Source: Verrucomicrobiia bacterium
Lineage (GTDB): Bacteria > Verrucomicrobiota > Verrucomicrobiia > Verrucomicrobiales > Akkermansiaceae
Length of the DNA stretch: 22,972 nt
Assembly (NCBI GenBank): GCA_947460915.1
Contig: CANHKJ010000014.1
Span: 1 to 22,972, forward strand
Direction of reading: 5' to 3'
The notes beneath the pieces were generated by a model. That model saw only the letters and a program-made list of their open reading frames with translations, did no database searches and was not told the origin of the DNA. Within the stretch, counting starts at the first letter, position 1. Each line of letters starts with the position of its first letter. The position numbers were made by a program, and so were the translations under genes. Of the stretch, positions 18,001 through 22,972 are shown piece after piece.

Positions 18001-18956
18001 CCGGTTGCGCCTGTTCCAACAGTGACCGTACCACCCGACACATTGAACGTGCCGTTGGATGCTGTAGCATTTCCGATGCGAATCTCGCCGTAAGTGCCAG
18101 CAGTGGTGCCAACATTCATGATGCCGGTACCACTCACATTCAGAGAGGATGTAAATGTGCTGGTTCCGTTTCCGATGCCAAAGTGGGCGTTGCTGACGCC
18201 GTTCACAACTGTGGCATTTCCGTTAACAGTCAGGGTGCCGGAGGAAAGGTTGTAGGCTACATTTTGGGTGGCACTATTGATGTTGAAACCAGTACCATTT
18301 CCAGGAGTAATATTATAGGTGCCGCCGGTCTGATTGAAGCTAGAGGTGCCAATGCTACCGATGTTGGAGCCATAAGTCCCCGCTATCATGTTGACAGCTC
18401 CCACACCGGTGAAAGCAAACTGTGGATTATTAGACGCAGTGGTGCCACCACTGAGATTGAGAGTGCCACCTGATCCCACGCTGACACTTGCGGCGGTATT
18501 GTGCGCATATCGAAGAATTGAATTGATCGTGGCAGTTTTAGCTGCGGCAACTGTAATCGCTCCGTTCGATATAGGTGTGGTTGGAGAGACGATCAGAGCA
18601 AGTGTGCTGCCACTGATCCTGTATCCACTGCTGTTGAAGGTGATTGACTCTGCAGCCATTTGCGCACCGAGAGTGATAACATACTGGTCAACAGTGCCAT
18701 CCGAGCCTGCAAAAATGGCACTGTTGCTACCATCGGTAGTAGAAGTTTGACTCCATATGACATTCGCCCCCGAGTTGTTCCAAACAGTATTTGCCGCAGT
18801 GGTATTCCAATTGCCATTTCCAGCGGTAATGGCGGCACCATCACCTCCAACGAAGTCCCAAGTCAATGCGGCTGCTCGAGATTCCGTTGACAGCAGACTG
18901 GCAAAAATCGAAAAGAAAATAGATGCTGATTTTTGATATGATAATCGAATTTTCAT
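15027..18956 (-). CDS. giant autotransporter-associated beta-strand repeat protein (1309 aa)
   Basis: A 1309-residue exported protein with a signal peptide (MKIRLSYQKSASIFFSIFAS, cleavage near SRAAA). The rest is Gly/Ser/Thr/Asn-rich beta-strand repeat of the PATR type (GTVTKTGAGTLTLSGT, GSLVKSGNGLLSLGG), which folds as a long beta-helix. Residues 1-460 and about 935-1100 align with the neighbouring paralogue. The block between them (about 475-935) is extra and restarts with a TWTG module near 602 (AYTWTGLQSSEW). The C-terminus has DDADGDGISNLLEFAIEGQD followed by a beta region ending RNFLRLKVSQ, a tail typical of Verrucomicrobia secreted proteins. No autotransporter barrel and no PEP-CTERM signal are present. 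It probably forms a surface or matrix fibre; a role in binding the sulfated glycan is speculation. Its terminator is at 14917-14956. Confidence 0.88.
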   Translation of the reverse strand: MKIRLSYQKSASIFFSIFASLLSTESRAAALTWDFVGGDGAAITAGNGNWNTTAANTVWNNSGANVIWSQTSTTDGSNSAIFAGSDGTVDQYVITLGAQMAAESITFNSSGYRISGSTLALIVSPTTPISNGAITVAAAKTATINSILRYAHNTAASVSVGSGGTLNLSGGTTASNNPQFAFTGVGAVNMIAGTYGSNIGSIGTSSFNQTGGTYNITPGNGTGFNINSATQNVAYNLSSGTLTVNGNATVVNGVSNAHFGIGNGTSTFTSSLNVSGTGIMNVGTTAGTYGEIRIGNATASNGTFNVSGGTVTVGTGATGNKIYFFKNGSSAGYTASMTQAAGTVTTNGIQFGSLTGTYDATSAANLTLSGGSLYVGDRGIIRGDGTAVESLPVTIKLQGGTLGASASWSSSIDMKLGTATIQAANSAGTAQTITLSGILSDDGGTGTVTKTGAGTLTLSGTSDNTFTGATTVSAGTLNLGKVNAVSNSSSLTIANGAGLALSTSSSTVPNLTFQGAGALNFNVADSHVLTVSNTDGVTNSGAAGSISINITGNAPANGTYTLISYSGALQGSGFSAYTLGTVPSGKSYTLQNSANAVQLVVASAYTWTGLQSSEWSTAIIAGSKNWSQDGNQADYANGLAVFFDSTATNKTVEITGADVTPQSVVFDSGDYILQGTNKIAGAAPLTIATDATLKLGSSNVLPDGVGSGNITVNGILDLNGNSDTINALIGTGWVENTLATTTSTLSVGAGVGGSFSGSLSSSIGTLALLKTGPTDFALSGNNTYDGATTIQQSRLFISNAAAFSPNTEVTVHNEATFVLNSSGTPAFSQSILLNSGSNLSMRRAATLSNVTLPSVGSVKFNFDDVTTQALTLASNLSLGGNLNVQIGGGTGTPGAVTLTGILSGSGSLVKSGNGLLSLGGDSSFNGGVTIKHGTLEAKTSNNALGTGVLTMGGVDSTGATFITGRTIANAIIVSAPSSGSILIGANGNGSGYSLSGGITLNGNLTIQTFNNPVDPLNKATGGISGGITGAGNVLLNNNGLSANVFNITIASVNHLGSLTLQGTATGNTNIGAVIGSNVTAITQNSATSTMILSGANTYDCDLTVNVGTVRISNQSNTANDASTVRIADTGATLDLTYAGTDTVGKLIIGSIELASGVYGKVGSTSPVIGIPQITGDGTLTVGSSDVTFATWITGSFANGQVPAGKQGANDDADGDGISNLLEFAIEGQDPTVPNPTVGSSTGSTLSFNKRQNPAVMGVTYAIEESTDLGVADDWDEVTGPNYIKTLTTISYSYDTNVAPRNFLRLKVSQ

Positions 18957-19019
18957 ATTATTGTTGAATTAAAGAGAGATGTCAGAGTGTTAAAAAAATG
19001 AATTACTAATAATCAAGTC
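18957..19019. other. 63-nt gap between the two beta-strand genes
   Basis: AT-rich spacer. No terminator hairpin is visible after the stop of the upstream gene (19020), and there is no clear Shine-Dalgarno sequence before 18956, so cotranscription of the pair is possible. Confidence 0.4.
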
Positions 19020-21500
19020 TTACGGGGTACGTTTACGACGCATCATCAAGAACGACAAACTCAACCCAGCCAGGACTGATGAGCCGGGTTCAGGGATGAC
19101 GACCAAATTGACTTGCCCCGGAGTCGATGTTCGAACTTCCCAGTTTAAACCACCTGACAGAGCAGGCACCGAACCGAGCGTTACAATATTATTGGTTAAC
19201 GCGCCAGAGTAATTGAACAGACGCCATGCCGCCCCCAATGTCGCCTGTAAAAAATCTCCACTCGTAGGCACAACGTTCAGAATTCCATCCAGAGTCAAAT
19301 CTCCGGTAACGTTGATCAAATCGTTGATATTGCTGCCCACACTGTTGTTGAGGGGATTCAATTCAAAGCTCAACATGCTAATGCTGGACAAACTCAACGT
19401 CCCTGTATTCAGAGTGCCTGGCGAATTTCCAGGAGCAAGATATCCTCCATCGAGAACGGTGAGATTGCCAATCGTTCCCGAACCACCTAGAGTGGCAGTA
19501 GAACTCACGGTCGTGAGCGAACTGTTTGCGATGGAACCATTCACCACCAGGGTTCCTGCATTCACATTGGTGGCTCCTGAGTAGGTGTTGGAACCCGACA
19601 AAACCAGTCGCGATGTCGAGCTGTTTTGATTCACGCTTGTAATATTTGTGCCGATGATCGCACCAATGGTGGTATCGCCCGTCGCAGTGCCTTGAAGGGT
19701 TAGGCTGCCATTATGATTGATCGCATTCACGGTAATGGTAATTGTATTCGCAGCTAAACCAAGATTATTGAGCAAGACATTCCCTGTTCCGCTAATACCG
19801 CCGGTGATTCCTGCAGACGCTTTGATATCTGCATCAATCGTATTGTTAAAGGTCCGAATTGTTAGATTGCCGTTCAATGAAATTCCTCCTGAAAGCGTAT
19901 AGCCTGAACCTGCACCGTTGGCACCAATAACCAAAGAACCGCTATCGGGCGCATTGATCGCGAAATTGTTAGAATGTGATCTTCCTGCCGTAAGGGTCGC
20001 TCCATTTGATCCGGCACCGCCCATGGTAACCGTGCCTGTACCAAGAGCGGAATTGCTAGTCGTCGCATTCACTGTGCCGCTTTGAATGTTCAGTCCACCA
20101 TTGAATGTATTTGCACCACTCAAGGTCAATGTTCCAGATCCTGATTTGAGCAGGCTGCCACTCACTCCGGAAATATTCGAGAGGATACCTGAGAGCGTGA
20201 TGTTACGACTATTACTACCAGCATCCTGAGTTCGAACATTGACGACACCACCGGAAGTTCCCAACTGCATATCAAGTGAAGAACTCCAATTTTGATCAGC
20301 GCCAAGGGTGCCGCCTTCGAGCTTGATGCTTGTCGGTAGCGCACTGGCACCAGAACCACGCGTGATGCCTGCAGAGCCGATGTAGAGCGAGCCGCCAGTT
20401 AGGGTCAGGTTCGCTGAAGAACCGCTTTCGTAGGTTCCGGAAGCTCCGCCAAACTGAATGCCATTCACTTTCACCGTGCCGCCAGACTGAGTCATACTTG
20501 CGTTGTAGCCTGCCGTAGCGCCATTTTTGAAAAGATAGATCTGATTGGCGGTGTTTCCGGTTCCGACGTTGACAGCCCCCCCCTTTACATCAAGCAGACC
20601 ATTGGCATTACCGCTGTTTGAGATACGAATTTCACCAGCGCGGCTAGCTTGTGTGCCCACTGTCACAGTGCCGCCGGACTGAACTGTCAAGGAGGTCGTG
20701 AAAGACGTGTTCCCTGTGTTATTGCCAACCGCGATAAAAGGAGCAGTGGCGGTGGTATTATTGGACGTGTTGTTGAGAGTCAATGAACCCGTTCCAGAGA
20801 CACTAACGTTGACATTGCGACCTACAGCGTTACCGAATGTGTAGCCATTTGTTGTTCCAGGCGTGAGGTTGTAAGTTCCTCCTGTAACGTTAAAATTACC
20901 GACGTTGATGGCACCAGTGTTGGCCTCATAAGTGCCGCCTGTAATATTGACAATGCCAGCACCGTTGAAGGTGTATTGTGAGTTGGCCGCCCCACCACCG
21001 AGGTTCAACGTGGCTCCGCCATTAATCGTATTCGTAACGACCGCGTTATTAGCATAAACAATGGCGGAATTGATCGTAGCTGACTTGTTAGCAGCCACGG
21101 TGATGCCCCCATTGGCCGTCGTCGTTGGCCTCAAAGCTAAATTCCCTCCCGTGATGAGATAACCACTGTTGTTAAATGTCAGCGACTCCGCAGCTATCGT
21201 GGCTCCATCGGCAATAGTCACCACGTATTGATTCGCCGTGCCGTCCGCTCCACCAAACACAGCGACGTTGCTAGCGTCACTGATCGCGGTCTGCGACCAA
21301 ATCTCATTGCTGCCCGCATTGTTCCAGACGGCATTTCCCGCCGTAGTGTTCCAGTTCCCACTACCAGCAGTGATGGTAACTCCATCACCACCTGCAGCGT
21401 CCCAAGTCAGTGTGACTGCTTGCGAAATGCTTGCAAGAATAGAACACAAAACGACAGATGTTGCATGTGACATCAAGGAAGGCATGAATTTGGGTTTCAT
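19020..21500 (-). CDS. autotransporter-associated beta-strand repeat protein with PEP-CTERM signal (826 aa)
   Basis: An 826-residue exported protein. A basic start and hydrophobic stretch (MKPKFMPSLMSHATSVVLCS) serve as signal peptide. Repeat modules follow: LTWDAAGGDGVTITAGSGNW, GTYESGSSANLTLTGGSLYI, LLKSGSGTLTLSGANTFNGG and LVLSGSNTYSGATNVNAGTL, which are classic PATR-type beta-helix strands. Residues from about 700 form a typical tail (GGYLAPGNSPGTLNTGTL), and the C-terminus is VIPEPGSSVLAGLSLSFLMM followed by RRKRTP, a PEP-CTERM signal (PEP motif, transmembrane helix, basic end). Such proteins are handled by an exosortase, not seen here, and reach the cell surface or the exopolysaccharide matrix. 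It is the shorter paralogue of the downstream 1309-residue protein. The promoter should lie in the region 21501-21929. Confidence 0.9.
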   Translation of the reverse strand: MKPKFMPSLMSHATSVVLCSILASISQAVTLTWDAAGGDGVTITAGSGNWNTTAGNAVWNNAGSNEIWSQTAISDASNVAVFGGADGTANQYVVTIADGATIAAESLTFNNSGYLITGGNLALRPTTTANGGITVAANKSATINSAIVYANNAVVTNTINGGATLNLGGGAANSQYTFNGAGIVNITGGTYEANTGAINVGNFNVTGGTYNLTPGTTNGYTFGNAVGRNVNVSVSGTGSLTLNNTSNNTTATAPFIAVGNNTGNTSFTTSLTVQSGGTVTVGTQASRAGEIRISNSGNANGLLDVKGGAVNVGTGNTANQIYLFKNGATAGYNASMTQSGGTVKVNGIQFGGASGTYESGSSANLTLTGGSLYIGSAGITRGSGASALPTSIKLEGGTLGADQNWSSSLDMQLGTSGGVVNVRTQDAGSNSRNITLSGILSNISGVSGSLLKSGSGTLTLSGANTFNGGLNIQSGTVNATTSNSALGTGTVTMGGAGSNGATLTAGRSHSNNFAINAPDSGSLVIGANGAGSGYTLSGGISLNGNLTIRTFNNTIDADIKASAGITGGISGTGNVLLNNLGLAANTITITVNAINHNGSLTLQGTATGDTTIGAIIGTNITSVNQNSSTSRLVLSGSNTYSGATNVNAGTLVVNGSIANSSLTTVSSTATLGGSGTIGNLTVLDGGYLAPGNSPGTLNTGTLSLSSISMLSFELNPLNNSVGSNINDLINVTGDLTLDGILNVVPTSGDFLQATLGAAWRLFNYSGALTNNIVTLGSVPALSGGLNWEVRTSTPGQVNLVVIPEPGSSVLAGLSLSFLMMRRKRTP

Positions 21501-21561
21501 AGCAATTGTTGTTAGGGCGAATCGGATAAGAATCGGAATGGTTGGCTCAGGCTGTAGAAAT

Positions 21562-21584
21562 CATGTCGGGTTAAGCCAGACATG
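21562..21584. promoter_or_regulatory. imperfect 23-bp palindrome upstream of the PEP-CTERM gene
   Basis: Outer arms CATGTC (21562-21567) and GACATG (21579-21584) are perfect complements. The interior GGGTTAAGCCA adds further pairs, for nine matches out of eleven around the central base. It lies 62 bp before the ATG at 21500. It could be an operator, or a hairpin in the 5' untranslated region. It does not match the palindrome upstream of lacI. Confidence 0.4.
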
Positions 21585-21720
21585 GCAATTAGGGTTGTAA
21601 GGTTGAAACAATGATGCGAACGATTTCACCGTGTCGTTAGGCAGTAAAAAAGCTCACAACTACTCGATGCTCGTCAAGCAACGCTTCAACTGAGAGAACG
21701 TTTAACCAAAAAAATAGCCT

Positions 21721-21760
21721 AAGCAAGAATTTTTTTCAGAAAAGCATGAATTTTTTCAGA
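21721..21760. repeat. tandem direct repeat, about 20 bp unit, 21-bp period
   Basis: AAGCAAGAATTTTTTTCAGA at 21721-21740 is followed by AAGCATGAATTTTTTCAGA at 21742-21760. The first halves are offset by exactly 21 bp; a one-T difference in the tract shifts the CAGA ends to 20 bp. The units are near-identical and lie about 170-210 bp upstream of the GH38 start, so they may be a regulator site or a simple duplication in AT-rich DNA. Confidence 0.6.
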
Positions 21761-21929
21761 CAAAAAAATCATCGATATCAACAAATAAGCCAAATCACGA
21801 GCTCCAATAAAAATGAATTATTTTTGGTTTATCGTTTACTCATTTGTAACTTTGTGTCTTTTTGTCTTTGTCGCGCACGCGAGGCAACACATCATCCTTA
21901 AAAATTCTTAATTCCCCACAACCTTACTC

Positions 21930-22972
21930 ATGTCTAAGAAAGTCGTTCATCTCATCGCCAACGCACATCTTGACCCCATCTGGCTCTGGAACTGGCAAGC
22001 CGGAGTCGACGAGGCCCTGGCCACTTTCCGCTCAGCCGTGGATCGTTGCCATGAATATCCCGAGTTTCGTTACACTCGTGGTGAAGCTTGGCTTTATCAA
22101 TGGGTCGAAGATCTCGATCCAGGGCTTTTTCAAGAGGTGCGTGCTCTCATCGCCACAGGTCGCTGGTCGATTGCGGGCGGTCAGTGGATCCAGCCCGATG
22201 CCAACTTGCCAACAGCTGCCGGATGGCGCAAACAAATCGAACTCGGCCAACGGTATTTTTTGGATAAGTTCGGCACCAGTCCTAAAATCGGTTACAACGT
22301 TGACACCTTTGGACACCCCGCAACTCTACCGGATTTGCTGCATGAATTTGGATACAGCGGCTATGTATTCCATCGACCTAACGAAAATCAAGTGAGTCTG
22401 CCTGCGCAAACATTCCGGTGGCTTGGAACCGGTGGTGCAGAAGTGATTGGCTACCGCATCGCGCCCTGCTACGTGACACGCGCTGACGATCTTCACGGAC
22501 AGATCGACCTTTCCGTAAAAGCTGCCGATCCAGCATTTGGCCACACGATGATGTTTTATGGCTTGGGCAACCACGGTGGCGGACCGACGAAAGCAACGAT
22601 CGAATGGCTCTTGGAACATCGACAAGCATTTGACGACATTGAACTTCGATTCAGCACCGTTGACGAGTTTTTTGCCGAAGCGGAAAAGCACCGCGACATC
22701 ATGCCCGTTGTGGACTACGAGCTGCAAAAAACCTTTCCTGGTTGCTACAGCGTGATGCATGACATCAAACAAGTGCAACATCGTGGCGAACGCTTGTTAG
22801 AGCAAGCTGAAGATTTGGCGCATCGCTTCAGCACCGATGAAACGAGTAAGGCGACATCGATTGCGCGAATCAATGAAGCATGGAAGGACTTGGCGTTCAC
22901 GCAATTTCACGACATCCTAGCAGGAACCAGTGTGCCATCTTCCTACATCTCTACCCGCCACATGCAGGGGCG
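21930..22972 (+). CDS. GH38 alpha-mannosidase, N-terminal part (cut by window edge)
   Basis: An open frame of 347 codons from the ATG at 21930 runs off the right edge. It is a retaining, zinc-dependent exo-alpha-mannosidase. The N-terminus MSKKVVHLIANAHLDPIWLW carries zinc ligands His13 and Asp15. GGQWIQPDANLP follows near 91-102. The nucleophile block is GYNVDTFGHPATLP with Asp125. FYGLGNHGGGPTK lies near 210-222, and QFHDILAGTSVP holds the third histidine ligand (His327, Asp328). No signal peptide is present, so it should act in the cytoplasm on imported mannosides. Together with the endo-mannosidase-like lipoprotein on the other strand, it is the best evidence that the target glycan contains mannose. 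The C-terminal beta domains lie beyond the window. Confidence 0.93.
   Translation, partial: MSKKVVHLIANAHLDPIWLWNWQAGVDEALATFRSAVDRCHEYPEFRYTRGEAWLYQWVEDLDPGLFQEVRALIATGRWSIAGGQWIQPDANLPTAAGWRKQIELGQRYFLDKFGTSPKIGYNVDTFGHPATLPDLLHEFGYSGYVFHRPNENQVSLPAQTFRWLGTGGAEVIGYRIAPCYVTRADDLHGQIDLSVKAADPAFGHTMMFYGLGNHGGGPTKATIEWLLEHRQAFDDIELRFSTVDEFFAEAEKHRDIMPVVDYELQKTFPGCYSVMHDIKQVQHRGERLLEQAEDLAHRFSTDETSKATSIARINEAWKDLAFTQFHDILAGTSVPSSYISTRHMQG

Larger units (their letters stand above)
21501..21929. promoter_or_regulatory. divergent intergenic promoter region
   Basis: A 429-nt AT-rich region between the minus-strand beta-strand gene and the plus-strand GH38 gene, so it must carry at least two promoters. 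It contains a near-palindrome (21562-21584), a tandem direct repeat (21721-21760) and runs of A and T. No convincing -35/-10 pair could be fixed by eye for either direction, and no RNA gene is seen. Confidence 0.5.

Noticed and set aside
15700..18750. Many long open frames on the plus strand across the two beta-strand genes (for example 15949-16524, 17422-17838 and 18388-18750)
   Set aside because: They are antisense shadows of the repetitive, Gly/Thr/Ser-rich minus-strand genes. They show Val/Pro-rich composition without domains or start signals.
15027..21500. Classical type V autotransporters
   Set aside because: The passenger-type repeats are present, but neither protein ends in a beta-barrel translocator. 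One ends in PEP-CTERM and the other in a GDGISNLLEFA-type tail.
1..22972. CRISPR array, tRNA, rRNA or defence system
   Set aside because: No regularly spaced repeats with unique spacers, no cloverleaf or rRNA-like sequence and no defence-type domains were seen on either strand.

Overview
The window looks like chromosomal DNA from a member of the Verrucomicrobiota (or a close PVC-group relative). The reasons are a cluster of secreted S1 sulfatases, very long proteins with autotransporter-associated beta-strand repeats (one ending in a PEP-CTERM sorting signal, the other in a GDGISNLLEFA-type C-terminal region), a GH71/99-like lipoprotein, a sodium:solute symporter in place of a SusC/SusD pair, and very few visible Shine-Dalgarno sequences. 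The assignment is an inference from gene content; no rRNA or other taxonomic marker is present.

Layout. 1-454 (minus) is the 5' part of a secreted protein cut by the window edge. 455-707 is an intergenic region with two 13-bp direct repeats exactly 21 bp apart. It lies upstream of a two-gene signalling operon, a LytS-type membrane histidine kinase (708-1829) and a LytTR response regulator (1834-2613). 2614-4208 has no intact gene but contains a decayed IS66-type transposase (about 3511-3990).

4209-14782 is a compact minus-strand operon, read from high to low coordinates: LacI-family regulator, sulfatase, SSS symporter, GH71/99-like lipoprotein, sulfatase, sulfatase, sulfatase. Gaps are 4-41 nt, with one ATGA overlap and one possible TAATG overlap. 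A 13-bp palindrome lies upstream of lacI, and a rho-independent terminator (14917-14956) ends the preceding transcription unit.

15027-18956 and 19020-21500 are two tandem, paralogous minus-strand genes for very large repetitive beta-strand surface proteins. The longer one carries an internal block of about 460 residues and a different C-terminus. 21501-21929 is an AT-rich divergent promoter region with an imperfect 23-bp palindrome and a tandem direct repeat, again with a 21-bp period. 21930 to the end is the 5' part of a GH38 alpha-mannosidase on the plus strand.

Working model (inference): a LacI-regulated locus for a sulfated, mannose-containing glycan such as a sulfated mannan or N-glycan. 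Exported sulfatases remove sulfate, the GH71/99-like lipoprotein cuts the chain, the symporter imports the products and the cytoplasmic GH38 enzyme finishes hydrolysis. The two beta-strand proteins may provide the cell-surface or matrix part. The LytS/LytTR pair and the partial gene at the left appear to be a separate unit beyond the IS66 relic.
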